A DNA stretch of 64,000 bases from CAVXNP01 sp963763305 (GTDB taxonomy: Bacteria; Pseudomonadota; Gammaproteobacteria; Xanthomonadales; Rhodanobacteraceae), in contig CAVXNP010000001.1 of assembly GCA_963763305.1 (NCBI GenBank), positions 1,798,001 through 1,862,000 on the forward strand, given 5' to 3'. The notes below the pieces were generated by a model. The model was given only the letters and a program-made list of their open reading frames with translations. It did no database searches and was not told where the DNA came from. Every line of letters starts with the position of its first letter. Positions within the stretch are counted from its first letter, which is position 1. Positions 28,587 to 37,674 of the stretch are shown here, in pieces. The position numbers and the translations under genes are program-made.

Positions 28587-29777
28587 TCAACGGTGGCGCA
28601 GCCAGCTGGCCGGGTCGACCGGCTTGCCATGCTTGCGCAGCTCGAAATAGACGCCGGTGTTGATCCCGGTGGGCGGGCTGGCCACGCCCAGCGCCTGGCC
28701 GGCGTCGACCTGGTCGCCGACACCGTGCAGCAGCGTCTCGTTGTTGCCGTACATGCTCATCCAGCCATCGCCGTGGTTGAGGATGATCAGCATGCCGTAA
28801 CCGCGCAGGAACGCGGCATACACCACACGTCCGCGCGCCACCGCATGCACCTCGCTGCCGCCATCGGCCTTGATCAGCACACCGTGCCCGTAGCTGACCA
28901 CCTTGCCGCTGGCCGGCCATGGCAGGTCGCCGCGGATGTTCGGCCGGTCCGGATCGGCGCGGCCCGGCGCGGCCGGGCTGGGCTGCTTTTTCCGCGCCGC
29001 CTCGCGGGCGGCGTCGTCGATCGCCTTCTGCAGTTTCTCCAGAAGCCGGTTGAGTGATTGGGCGTTCTGTTGCAGCGCAGCCAGCCGCCCGGCCTGGTCC
29101 TGATAGCGCGCGTCGGTCTGCGCCAGCAGCTTGCGCTGCGCCGCACGCTGCGCCGCGAGCGCGTCGGCCTGCTTTTGCCGTTCGTCGCGGGTCGCCTGCA
29201 GGGCCTGCTGCTCGGTGGTGATGGAGGCCTGCAGTTGCTGCAGTTGCTCCAGGTCGGCCATCAGCTGGTGCACCCGCTGCAGGCGGTCCTCCTGGAAATA
29301 GCGCGAGTACGCCAGCGCGCGTGAGATACGCGCCAGATCCTGGTCGCCCATCAACAGGCGCAGATCCGAACCCCGGCCCAGCGTGTAGGTGGCGCGCAGC
29401 AGCTCGGCGATGGCCTGGCGCTGGCTGGACAGGCGTGCCTGCAGTGCATCGCGCTGCTGCTGCAACTGGTCCAGTTGCTGCTGGTGTTCGGCGATCGCTG
29501 CGTCGGTCTCGCGCACTGCGCGGGAGGCCCGGGCCAGGGCACGGGCCTGCCGCGCCAGCTCGGCAGTGACGTGGTCGCGTCGCTCGGCGGTTTGCGCCTG
29601 CTCCCTGGCCAGCGCCTCCATCTTGCGTCGGACCTCGGCCAGCTGCTGTTGCGTGGCCGCCTGTTTGCCGTGCTGGTTGGCGGCCGCCGGTGCCACGCCG
29701 GCCAGTGCGACCAGCAGCGCGAGGGCGGGCATGAGGCAGCGGCGGGACGGGTAAAGGAGACGGGCGATATCGCGCAT
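28587..29777 (-). CDS. envC: Murein hydrolase activator EnvC family protein
   Basis: A 396-residue periplasmic protein that activates division amidases (AmiA/AmiB in E. coli) at the septum. A signal peptide (LALLVALAGVAPAAAN) is followed by a long coiled coil (about residues 35-255, dominated by Gln, Arg, Ala and Leu) and a C-terminal LytM/peptidase M23 domain. The zinc-ligand positions of active M23 enzymes are not conserved: the HxH site reads YFEL. This is as expected for the EnvC type, which activates rather than cleaves. It is transcribed together with the downstream S41 protease. Confidence 0.9.
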   Translation of the reverse strand: MRDIARLLYPSRRCLMPALALLVALAGVAPAAANQHGKQAATQQQLAEVRRKMEALAREQAQTAERRDHVTAELARQARALARASRAVRETDAAIAEHQQQLDQLQQQRDALQARLSSQRQAIAELLRATYTLGRGSDLRLLMGDQDLARISRALAYSRYFQEDRLQRVHQLMADLEQLQQLQASITTEQQALQATRDERQKQADALAAQRAAQRKLLAQTDARYQDQAGRLAALQQNAQSLNRLLEKLQKAIDDAAREAARKKQPSPAAPGRADPDRPNIRGDLPWPASGKVVSYGHGVLIKADGGSEVHAVARGRVVYAAFLRGYGMLIILNHGDGWMSMYGNNETLLHGVGDQVDAGQALGVASPPTGINTGVYFELRKHGKPVDPASWLRHR

Positions 29778-29871
29778 GTCCCGATTATCCCCGAGCCGGG
29801 CGGCCACCGCGAGACGCTTCGTCCACGGGCTACGCGCTAGCCTGTCCGTTTTTCGCCAGGTCGGAGGGTCG

Positions 29872-31992
29872 ATGAGCCTACGAGGGACGTGCGCAGCCAG
29901 CCTGCTGGGATGGCTGGTGCTGCAGACGGTGAGTGCACAGGCGCAGGTGGCGGCGACCCCCTTGCCGGCGGTGACGGTGCAGGCGGCCCGCCTGGACATT
30001 CCTCCCTTCGACCTGCCCGCATCGTTCGACGCGGTGCCGGTCGCGCCGGCCACGCGGGGCCGCGCCGGCATCAACCTGTCCGAGGTGCTGGTCGGCGTGC
30101 CCGGCGTGCTGGTGCGCGACCGGCAGAACTATGCCCAGGACGAGCAGTTGTCGATCCGTGGTTTCGGCGCGCGCTCCACCTTCGGCGTGCGCGGCGTGCG
30201 GCTGTACCTGGACGGCATTCCGGCCACCATGCCGGACGGCCAGGGCCAGCTGTCGCACTTCGCCCTGGATGCGGCCGATCGGATCCAGGTGTTGCGCGGG
30301 CCGTTCTCGGCGCTGTACGGCAACTCTTCCGGCGGCGTGGTGCAGCTATGGACCGCCGATGGCACGCCCACCCCGCAGACCCGGCTGGGCGCCTGGTATG
30401 GCAGCGATGCGACCGCCAAGGCGCTGCTCGACACGCGCGGCAGCAGCGGCGCGATGGACTACCACCTGACCGCTTCACACCTGCGCACCGATGGCTACCG
30501 TGATCACAGCCGCGCGCGTCGCACTGGCGGCAATGCCAAGCTGGGCTTCGATCTTGGCGACGGAGCGCGGCTGACCCTGGTCGGCAACACGCTGGCCCAG
30601 CCCGGCACGCAGGATCCGCTCGGCCTCAGCCGCGCCCAGTTCCGCGCCGATCCGCGCCAGGCCACCGCGGTCGCCAACAGCTACGACACCCGCAAGGACA
30701 TCCACCAGACCCAGCTCGGCGCGATCTACCGGCAGCCGCTGGGCGAATACGACACGCTGCGCCTGATGGCCTACGGCGGCCGCCGCAACGTGCGCCAGAT
30801 CCTGGCCATTCCGCCGATGGCGCAGGCGGCGCCCAGCAGCGGCGGCGGGGTGATCGACCTTTCGGCCGGCTATGGCGGCATGGATGCGCGCTGGATCCAC
30901 CGCGGTGCGTGGTGGGGGCGCCCGCTGGAGCTTGTGCTGGGGGCCAGTTACGACGCCGAGGACCAGCGCCGGCACGGCTACGAGAACTTCATCGGCGAAC
31001 GCATCGGCGTGGTCGGCGCACTGCGCCGCGACGAGAACGACCGTGTGCACGACCTGGACCAGTACGCCCAGCTGTACTGGCACGTCGCGCCGCAGTGGGC
31101 GCTGTTGGCCGGGCTGCGCCACAGCCAGGTACGTTTTGGCGTGGACGACCACTACATCGCCGCGGGCAACCCGGACGACAGCGGCAGCATGCACTACAGC
31201 GCCACCACGCCGGTGCTGGGCCTGCAGTACCGGCCGTCGCCGCGCTGGCGGCTGTATGCCAGTGCCGGTGAGGGCTTCGAAACGCCGACCTTCTCCGAGC
31301 TGGGCTATCGCGCCGATGGCGGCAGCGGGCTGGCCTTCGACCTGCGTCCGGCACGCAGCCGCAACTACGAGCTGGGCGCCAAATGGCAGCCGCGCGACAA
31401 CCTGCAGCTGGATCTGGCGCTGTTCCGCGCGGTCACCCGCGACGAGCTGGCGGTGGCCAGCAATCATGGCGGACGCTCGACCTACCGCAACATCGGGCAC
31501 AGCCGACGCCAGGGCGCCGAACTCTCGCTGCATGGCCAACTGGGCGACGGCTGGCGGCTGCGGCTGGGGCTGACCCATCTGCAGGCCACCTTTCGCAGCC
31601 GCTTCATCGGCTGCAGCGGCATCCCGTGCTTCGAGCCGAATACGGTCATCGCCGCGGGCACGCGCATTCCCGGCGTGCCGAGCAACTACGGCTCGCTGCG
31701 GCTGGAGCGTGGTGATGATCATGGCTGGCGTGGCGGCATCGAGCTGGATGGCGCCAGTGCGGTGCCGGTCAACGACGCCAACAGCGAAAGCGCGCCGGGC
31801 TACCTGCGGATGGCCGCGGACATCGGCTACGGGTTGCCGCTGGGAGCGTCGCAATTGCACCTGACCGCCCGCGTGGACAACCTGTTCGACCGGCGCATCG
31901 TCGGCTCGGTGATCGTCAACGACGGCAACGGCCGCTACTACGAACCGGCCCCGGGCCGCCGCCTGATGCTGGGGTTGCAGCTGGACCTGTGA
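29872..31992 (+). CDS. TonB-dependent outer membrane receptor
   Basis: A 706-residue receptor with a signal peptide, a TonB-box-like segment (LPAVTVQAA), a plug domain (about 45-165, with DEQLSIRGFGARSTFGVRGV and LDGIPATMPDGQGQ) and a 22-strand beta barrel ending in aromatic-leucine residues (LMLGLQLDL). It would import a siderophore, cobalamin or other nutrient with energy from TonB-ExbBD. The substrate cannot be told from sequence, and no transporter or synthesis genes are adjacent. The ATG at 29872 has GGAGGG 4 bases upstream. It is divergent from envC. Confidence 0.92.
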   Translation: MSLRGTCAASLLGWLVLQTVSAQAQVAATPLPAVTVQAARLDIPPFDLPASFDAVPVAPATRGRAGINLSEVLVGVPGVLVRDRQNYAQDEQLSIRGFGARSTFGVRGVRLYLDGIPATMPDGQGQLSHFALDAADRIQVLRGPFSALYGNSSGGVVQLWTADGTPTPQTRLGAWYGSDATAKALLDTRGSSGAMDYHLTASHLRTDGYRDHSRARRTGGNAKLGFDLGDGARLTLVGNTLAQPGTQDPLGLSRAQFRADPRQATAVANSYDTRKDIHQTQLGAIYRQPLGEYDTLRLMAYGGRRNVRQILAIPPMAQAAPSSGGGVIDLSAGYGGMDARWIHRGAWWGRPLELVLGASYDAEDQRRHGYENFIGERIGVVGALRRDENDRVHDLDQYAQLYWHVAPQWALLAGLRHSQVRFGVDDHYIAAGNPDDSGSMHYSATTPVLGLQYRPSPRWRLYASAGEGFETPTFSELGYRADGGSGLAFDLRPARSRNYELGAKWQPRDNLQLDLALFRAVTRDELAVASNHGGRSTYRNIGHSRRQGAELSLHGQLGDGWRLRLGLTHLQATFRSRFIGCSGIPCFEPNTVIAAGTRIPGVPSNYGSLRLERGDDHGWRGGIELDGASAVPVNDANSESAPGYLRMAADIGYGLPLGASQLHLTARVDNLFDRRIVGSVIVNDGNGRYYEPAPGRRLMLGLQLDL

Positions 31993-32117
31993 CCGCTGGC
32001 CGCGTGAGGTGATGTCGCCGACAATGCGGGCATGACCGAGCGCCATGATCACTCCCCGCGCCTCGTGGGCCGGACCGCGACTTTCGCCACGACACGCCGC
32101 GTCGACGGACCGCCGGC

Positions 32118-33347
32118 ATGCTGAACCGGCTCTGGTTCGGCTTCTTCCTCACCGCGGCGGTGGCGGCACTGGCCAGTTGGCTGGTGGGTGGGCAGCAGGA
32201 CGTGTTCGCCGCCGTGGTGGCGGCGCTGTTCGACATGGCCGAGCTGTCGGTCAAGGTGATGATCCTGCTGTTCGGCACGCTCACCCTGTGGCTGGGCTTT
32301 CTGCGCATCGCCGAGCAGGCCGGTCTGGTCGGGGGCATGGCTCGCCTGCTCGGCCCGTTGTTCGCGCGGTTGATGCCGGACGTGCCGCGCGGGCATCCGG
32401 CGGTCGGTCTGATCACGCTCAACTTCGCCGCCAATGCGCTGGGCCTGGACAACGCCGCCACCCCGATCGGCCTGCGTGCGATGCGGGAACTGCAGACGCT
32501 GAACCCGTCGGCAGACACCGCCAGCAACGCGCAGATCCTCTTTCTGGTGCTCAATGCCTCGTCGCTGACCCTGCTTCCGGTGACCGTCTTCATGTACCGC
32601 GCCCAGGCCGGTGCCGCCGATCCGACGCTGGTGTTCCTGCCGATCCTGCTGGCGACCAGCGCCTCGACCCTGGTCGGGCTGCTCAGCGTGGCCTTCATGC
32701 AGCGCCTGCGCCTGGGCGATCCGGTGGTGCTGGCGTGGTTGCTTGGCGCCGCGGTGCTGCTCAGTGCCTTCATCGCCTTGCTGCTGACCTTGTCCGCGGC
32801 CGCACTGGCGTCGTTGTCATCCTTGCTGGGCAACCTGCTGCTGTTCGGCGTGATCATCGGTTTCCTGTGTGCCGGCGCGATGCGTCGCGTGCCCTTGTTC
32901 GAAAGCTTCATCGAAGGCGCTCAGCAAGGCTTCGAGGTGGCCCGGGGCGTGTTGCCGTATCTGGTGGCGATGCTGTGCGCGGTGGGCGTGCTGCGCGCTT
33001 CGGGCGCCCTGGATTTTCTGCTCGACGGCGTGCGCTGGCTGGTGCTGCAGCTGGGCCTGGACGACCGTTTCGTGGCCGCCCTGCCCACCGCGCTGGTCAA
33101 GCCGCTATCAGGCAGCGCCGCGCGCGCGATGCTGATCGAGACCATCAATCACGCCGGGGTCGACAGCTTTCCGGCCTTGCTGGCGGCGACCATGCAGGGC
33201 AGCACCGAGACCACCTTCTACGTGGTGGCCGTGTATTTCGGCGCGGTCGGCATCCGCCGCGTGCGCCACGCCGTGGGCTGCGCGCTGCTGGCCGACCTGG
33301 CCGGCGTGCTGGCCTCGATCGCGGTCTGCTACTGGTTCTTCGGCTGA
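32118..33347 (+). CDS. Spore maturation protein SpmA/SpmB-type membrane protein (fused nucleoside-recognition domains)
   Basis: A 409-residue polytopic membrane protein consisting of two 'nucleoside recognition' (Gate) domains. The first half corresponds to SpmA (LITLNFAANALGLDNAATPIG near residue 97) and the second to SpmB (PLSGSAARAMLIE and STETTFYVVAVYFG near residues 330 and 360). In Bacillus the two are separate proteins linked to spore dehydration; the role of the fused form in non-sporulating Gram-negatives is unknown. It overlaps the following NRDE gene at TGATG, so the two are translationally coupled. Confidence 0.88.
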   Translation: MLNRLWFGFFLTAAVAALASWLVGGQQDVFAAVVAALFDMAELSVKVMILLFGTLTLWLGFLRIAEQAGLVGGMARLLGPLFARLMPDVPRGHPAVGLITLNFAANALGLDNAATPIGLRAMRELQTLNPSADTASNAQILFLVLNASSLTLLPVTVFMYRAQAGAADPTLVFLPILLATSASTLVGLLSVAFMQRLRLGDPVVLAWLLGAAVLLSAFIALLLTLSAAALASLSSLLGNLLLFGVIIGFLCAGAMRRVPLFESFIEGAQQGFEVARGVLPYLVAMLCAVGVLRASGALDFLLDGVRWLVLQLGLDDRFVAALPTALVKPLSGSAARAMLIETINHAGVDSFPALLAATMQGSTETTFYVVAVYFGAVGIRRVRHAVGCALLADLAGVLASIAVCYWFFG

Positions 33348-34114
33348 TGTGCCTGATCGCCTTCGGCTGGCAGGCCCATCCGCGCTGGCAGCTGGTGCTG
33401 GCCGGCAACCGTGACGAGTTCCACGCCCGCCCCAGCGCGCCCCTGGCGCGCTGGGACGACGCGGCGGTGATCGGCGGGCGCGACCTGCAGGCCGGCGGCA
33501 CCTGGCTCGGGGTCAGCACGACCGGACGCTGTGCCGTGGTGACCAACGTGCGCGATCCGCGTGATCCCCAGCAAGGCGCCTCGCGCGGCCTGCTTGCCGC
33601 GGACTACCTGCGCGGCCCGCACAGTGCGGCCACCCACGCCCGACAACTGCTGACCGAGGCGGGTGGCTACCGGCCGTTCAACCTGCTGCTGTTCGACCGG
33701 GTCGACGGCATCTACCTCGGCAACCGGCCGCAGCCGGCGGCGCAGTCGGTGGTGGCCGGCGTGCATGGCCTGTCCAATGCCGATTTCAACACGCCCTGGC
33801 CGAAGACCCGCCGGCTGATGGACCGGCTGCAACAGTGGCTGGCGGTCAACGTCGCCGGTAACCATGCCGAAGACTTTGCCGCGCTGTTCGACGCGCTGGC
33901 GGACGAGCGGATCGCCGCCGACGCCGAATTGCCCGATACCGGGGTGGGGCGCGAACGTGAACGGTTGTTGTCGCCGGCCTTCATCCGTGGCGAACGTTAC
34001 GGCACCCGCGCCAGCACGGTGGTGGCGATCGACCACCAGGGGCATGGCCGCATACTCGAACACCGCTTCGGGCCGTCTGGCCACCCCCAGGGCAGGGACG
34101 AACTACGCTGGTAG
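33347..34114 (+). CDS. NRDE family protein (TANGO2-like)
   Basis: A 255-residue cytosolic protein of the NRDE/TANGO2 family. It has the characteristic N-terminus MCLIAF with Cys2 (a potential N-terminal nucleophile after Met removal) and the family-naming motif in LAGNRDEFHARP. Further signatures are GGRDLQAGGTWLGVS and the C-terminal ERYGTRASTVVAID. Bacterial members have no firmly established function, and heme handling has been proposed for eukaryotic TANGO2. It is coupled by overlap to the SpmA/B-type gene. Confidence 0.9.
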   Translation: MCLIAFGWQAHPRWQLVLAGNRDEFHARPSAPLARWDDAAVIGGRDLQAGGTWLGVSTTGRCAVVTNVRDPRDPQQGASRGLLAADYLRGPHSAATHARQLLTEAGGYRPFNLLLFDRVDGIYLGNRPQPAAQSVVAGVHGLSNADFNTPWPKTRRLMDRLQQWLAVNVAGNHAEDFAALFDALADERIAADAELPDTGVGRERERLLSPAFIRGERYGTRASTVVAIDHQGHGRILEHRFGPSGHPQGRDELRW

Positions 34115-34280
34115 CCAGCGGGGGTCCTCCGTTTCCGGCAGGCCTACGCCGTGGCGCGCGAAGTCCCGGCAGGCCCGGGCGCACGATGCCGACGCGCCAG
34201 GAGGACCCGCCGCGGCAGCCGTGGTGGCCGCCGACGCGTACCGTGGGGGCATGGATGCTGTCACGCAGGGAGCAACACGC

Positions 34281-35994
34281 ATGGAGCGGAACGGGCGCGG
34301 CGGAACAGATCGCTGGTGGATCCTCTGCGCGCTTGGCCTGGCATGCCTGGGCTGGATCGGCCCCGCCGCCGCGACCTGCCCGCACTGGTCCCCGGCGCAG
34401 GCGCAGATGGAGCTGCGCGACCTGCACGATCGGCTGGACCGCTGGAACCACGCCTACCGCACCGGCGGCAAGTCGCCGGTCGACGACGCCGTCTACGACC
34501 AGGCGCTGCGGCGTTATCGCAGCTGGCGTGCCTGCTTTCCGGGCCAGGCGCCGGCTCCGCTGAGGCATCTGGCGGACGCCGGTGGCCGCGCGCGTACCCC
34601 GGTGGCACAGACCGGGCTGGCCAAGCTGCCCGATGGCGATGCCGTGGCCCGGTGGATGGCCCGGCGCGCGCGGCCGCGACTTGTGGGTGCAGCCCAAGGC
34701 CGATGGCGTGGCGGTGACCCTGGTCTATCTGGACGGCCACCTGCAGCAGGCGATCAGTCGCGGCGATGGCCTGCACGGCAGCGACTGGACCGCCCAGGCG
34801 CACCGGATCGCGGCGATTCCCGAGCACCTGCCAGACGCCCCGGCGCGGGTGATCCTGCAGGGCGAACTGGTGTGGCGCCTGCCCGGGCACCGACAGGCCC
34901 GCGACGGCGGCATGGGCGCCCGGGCCGACGTCGCCGGAGCCATGGCCCGCGATTCGCTGGACGCGGCCACGGCTGCACGCATCGGCCTGTTCGTGTGGGA
35001 CTGGCCCAGCGGGCCGCCGGACATGCCCGCTCGGCTGGCCGGCCTGCGCGCCATGGGCTTTGCCGCCAGCGCGGCGCTGACCCGGCCGGTCGGCGACATC
35101 GCCGACGTGCGCCGTTGGCGTGAGCGCTGGTACCGGGGCCCGATGCCCTTCGCCGCCGACGGCACGGTGGTGCGGCAAGGACATCGGCCGGCCGCGTCGA
35201 GCTGGGCGGCCGCGCCGCCAGCGTGGGCAGTCGCCTGGAAATATCCGGCCGCCACCGCCGTGGCCACGGTGCGCCGGGTGGATTTCCGCCGTGGTCGCCG
35301 CGGCGGCACCAGTGTGGTGCTGGTACTCGAACCGGTGACCCTGGGCGATCGCAGCGTGGAGCGGGTCAACGTCGGCTCCGTGGCACGCTGGCGTGAGCTG
35401 GATGCGCGGCCGGGCGATCAGGTGGCGATCAGCCTGGCCGGGCTGACCATTCCGCGGCTGGACCGGGTGGTCTGGCACACCCGGATACGGGCTCCGGTGC
35501 AGATGCCGGCACCGGCCCACGACGAGCTGGCGTGCTGGCACCCGAGCCCGGGGTGCCGGGCCCAGTTCCTGGCCCGGCTGGACTGGCTTGGGGGTCGCCA
35601 CGGCCTGGCCATCGACGGGGTGGGTCGCCACAGCTGGCAGGCGTTGCTCGACGCCGGCCTGCTGCACGGCCTGCTCGACTGGATGAATCTGCAGGCGGCC
35701 CAGCTGCAGGCGCTGCCGGGCGTCGGCAAGGCGCATGCCCGTGGCCTGCGGGAGGCGTTCGAACAGGCCCGCCATCGCGGCTTCGCGCGCTGGCTGAACG
35801 CGCTGGGCCTGCCCCCGCACGGGCACGCCAGCTTGCCCGACTGGTCCACGCTGGCCGCGCGCGACGCGGCGGACTGGCAACGCGAGCCGGGCATCGGCAA
35901 GGTGCGCGCCGCGCGCCTGCAGGCGTTCTTCGCCGACCCGGAAACCCGTCGCCTGGCCGCCCGACTGCACACCGCGGGCATCGCCGGCTTTTGA
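34281..35994 (+). pseudogene. ligB: NAD-dependent DNA ligase LigB, interrupted by a frameshift
   Basis: The 5' frame encodes an exported-looking N-terminus followed by typical LigB sequence (CPHWSPAQAQMELRDLHDRL ... GKSPVDDAVYDQALRRY). Near 34660-34685, in a run of alternating G and C, the frame changes. The second frame carries the active-site region (LWVQPKADGVAVTLVY, nucleotidyl-accepting Lys in KADG), the OB-fold and the C-terminal helix-hairpin-helix repeats, ending at 35994. Both halves are well conserved, so a single 1-nt deletion (or +2) separates them. It may be a real recent mutation or a sequence error. Without correction the adenylation site is untranslated from the normal start. 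Confidence 0.82.
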
Positions 35995-36055
35995 GCCCTG
36001 CCGCGCGCCGCAAGGAGCGCGCAGGCGAGCGTAAGACGGGCGTAGGTTGCGCGTA

Positions 36056-36198
36056 AGGCGAGAGCAAGGTGGGCTAGGGTGGGCGCAAGGCGGGGCGCAA
36101 GGCGGGGCGCAAGGCGGGGCGCAGGGTTGGCGCAGGGCGGGCGCAGGGCGGGCGTAGGGTGGGCGTAGGGTGGGCGTAGGGTGGGCTTCAGCCCACCA
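36056..36198. repeat. Decayed 11-12 bp tandem array ending in a REP palindrome
   Basis: Successive units of about 12 bp (GGGGCGCAAGGC) give way to 11-bp units (GGCGCAGGGCG, then three GGCGTAGGGTG). The last unit runs directly into GGGCTTCAGCCCACC, so that GTAGGGTGGGC plus this tail is the same REP palindrome seen at 2720-3372. The array looks like serial duplication of the left arm of the REP. It follows the ligB stop and contains no credible gene. Confidence 0.75.
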
Positions 36199-36213
36199 AA
36201 GCCAACGAAGCCA

Positions 36214-36308
36214 AAAAGCCAAAAAGCCAAAAAGCCCAAAGCCCAAAGCCCAAAGCCCAAAGCCCAAAGCCCAAAGCCCAAAGCCCAAAGCCCAAAGCCC
36301 AAAGCCCC
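36214..36308. repeat. Heptanucleotide tandem repeat (AAAGCCC)n
   Basis: Two AAAAAGCC units lead into about 11 uninterrupted copies of AAAGCCC (36230-36308). The array immediately follows the REP palindrome. Because 7 is not a multiple of 3 and the unit has no stop in any frame, all six frames stay open across it; the apparent ORFs spanning it are artefacts. Perfect short-unit arrays like this are prone to copy-number change. Confidence 0.9.
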
Positions 36309-36395
36309 CCGACCCGCTACGCGGACCGGCTCCACCGCGGTCGTCGGCCCCGCCCCGCCATGGCGCTGCATCGCAGCCGGCCGGGGTTCCAGCAT

Positions 36396-36788
36396 TCAGC
36401 CGTCTATCTCGCCATCGAGGTAGTACCAGCGCCCCTGCTCGCGCACGAACCGGCTGACCTCGTGCAGCCGCTGCGCGCGTCCGCCGCCGTGGCGCAGCCG
36501 GGCGACGAATTCCACGGTGGCCTGGTCGCCCACGCACTGGTGGCGCTTCACACTCAGGCCAAGCCAGGTGGGTGCCGGCTGTTGCGTCGCCAATCCCAGC
36601 GCGGTCGGACGGGTGCTTGTATGCCAGGTGGCCAGCAGGTAGTCCTCCCGCGCAAGCACGTAGGCGCTGTAGCGCGAGCGCATCAGCGCCTCGGCATCGG
36701 CAGCGGCTTCGCCCGCATGCAGCGGCCCGCAGCAGTCCGGGTATCCGGCCGGATGACCACACGGGCAGGGAAGCGGCTTGTCGACCAC
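36396..36788 (-). CDS. YchJ family protein (SEC-C motif)
   Basis: A 130-residue protein of the YchJ family: a metal-binding CPCG...CCGPLH motif at the N-terminus (residues about 7-21) followed by the NTF2-like YchJ domain (ALMRSRYSAYVLAREDYLLATWH, then VEFVARL). The function is unknown, and the SEC-C motif suggests zinc binding. A GTG start at 36788 (AGGTG 7 bases upstream) places the cysteines near the N-terminus as in homologues; the frame is open further upstream to 36944 but without family sequence. Confidence 0.82.
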   Translation of the reverse strand: MVDKPLPCPCGHPAGYPDCCGPLHAGEAAADAEALMRSRYSAYVLAREDYLLATWHTSTRPTALGLATQQPAPTWLGLSVKRHQCVGDQATVEFVARLRHGGGRAQRLHEVSRFVREQGRWYYLDGEIDG

Positions 36789-37017
36789 GTGCGAACACCT
36801 CGCGTCAGCGTCGCCGCCATGCGCGGCGCGGCCATCGTGGCGCTTGCGCAGGCGATTGCCAACCGTGCAGCCAGCTCCCTGGGCGGCACGCATCTGCGGG
36901 CTGCAACCGCGGCGGTGCCGTCGTGGTGTCCGCCCCTTCTTCACCGATGGCGCCGTCAGGGCTGGCGAAGGACCAGAAACGCGTCGTCGTACGGCCGCTG
37001 TTTCACCGTGAAAGTCT

Positions 37018-37617
37018 CTACCATCCCTGGGTCGGGGCGCGGGCGGTATCGTCCCTGCCGGACTGGCGGTCGGCCACGATCAGCGGCGCCAGGTCGTAGC
37101 CCATGCGGCGTGCGAGGCCCCTGAGCTGGTCCAGGCGGCTGCGTTCCATCCGCGGTTCGCGTGACAGGATCCACAGGTATCGCCGCCGCGGCTCACCGAC
37201 CATCGCCCACTGGTACTCGTCATCCAGGGCGATCACCCAGTAGTCGGCCCACACCCATGGCAGCCAGCCGAGCCAGGCTGGCGCGAAGCGTACCTGCAGC
37301 CGGGCCGGCTCGTCGCGCGGTCGGGGCTGGCGCGCCACGCCCTCGGCGTGGAGCATGCGCCCCTGGGCGGTACGGCAGGCGTTGTGCACTGCCACGGTGC
37401 CGTCGGGCTCGAGCCGGTAGGTGGCGGTGACCTCACCATCGCAGCGACGCTGGAAGGACATCGGCAGCCGCGCGATCTCATGCCAGCGACCGGCGTACCG
37501 CTGCAGGTCGAGTCGCGGCACCGATTGCACCGGTTGCGTCCGGGGCGGCCCGCTGTTCGGGGCCGGCTCGGCCAGCGGTGGCGGGTCGGGCTTCCACTGG
37601 GAGGTGCGTGGGCGCAT
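37018..37617 (-). CDS. Lipocalin family protein (Blc-like)
   Basis: A 199-residue protein with a bacterial lipocalin domain from about residue 35. The GxW signature is in YAGRWHEIARLPMSFQRRC, and later strands include DYWVIALDDEYQWAMVGEP and LWILSREP. Blc proteins usually are outer-membrane lipoproteins binding fatty acids or lysophospholipids. Here the N-terminal 34 residues are Pro- and Arg-rich and show no signal peptide or lipobox, so the protein may be cytosolic or the start may be misplaced. It neighbours the DUF938 methyltransferase. Confidence 0.85.
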   Translation of the reverse strand: MRPRTSQWKPDPPPLAEPAPNSGPPRTQPVQSVPRLDLQRYAGRWHEIARLPMSFQRRCDGEVTATYRLEPDGTVAVHNACRTAQGRMLHAEGVARQPRPRDEPARLQVRFAPAWLGWLPWVWADYWVIALDDEYQWAMVGEPRRRYLWILSREPRMERSRLDQLRGLARRMGYDLAPLIVADRQSGRDDTARAPTQGW

Positions 37618-37674
37618 CGGTCGGCTTCCTGTGCCGGTTCAACAGGCCAAGCGTGCGCGCGGCCGCGATGGCGG

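Noticed and set aside
36170..36457. Proteins with heptapeptide repeats (PKAQSPK or GLWALGF) across the AAAGCCC array
   Set aside because: A stop-free 7-bp repeat keeps every frame open; the ORFs have no start signals or conserved flanks.
36956..37021. 22-codon minus-strand ORF (MVETFTVKQRPYDD...)
   Set aside because: Too short, overlapping the lipocalin 3' end, with no supporting signals beyond an ATG.
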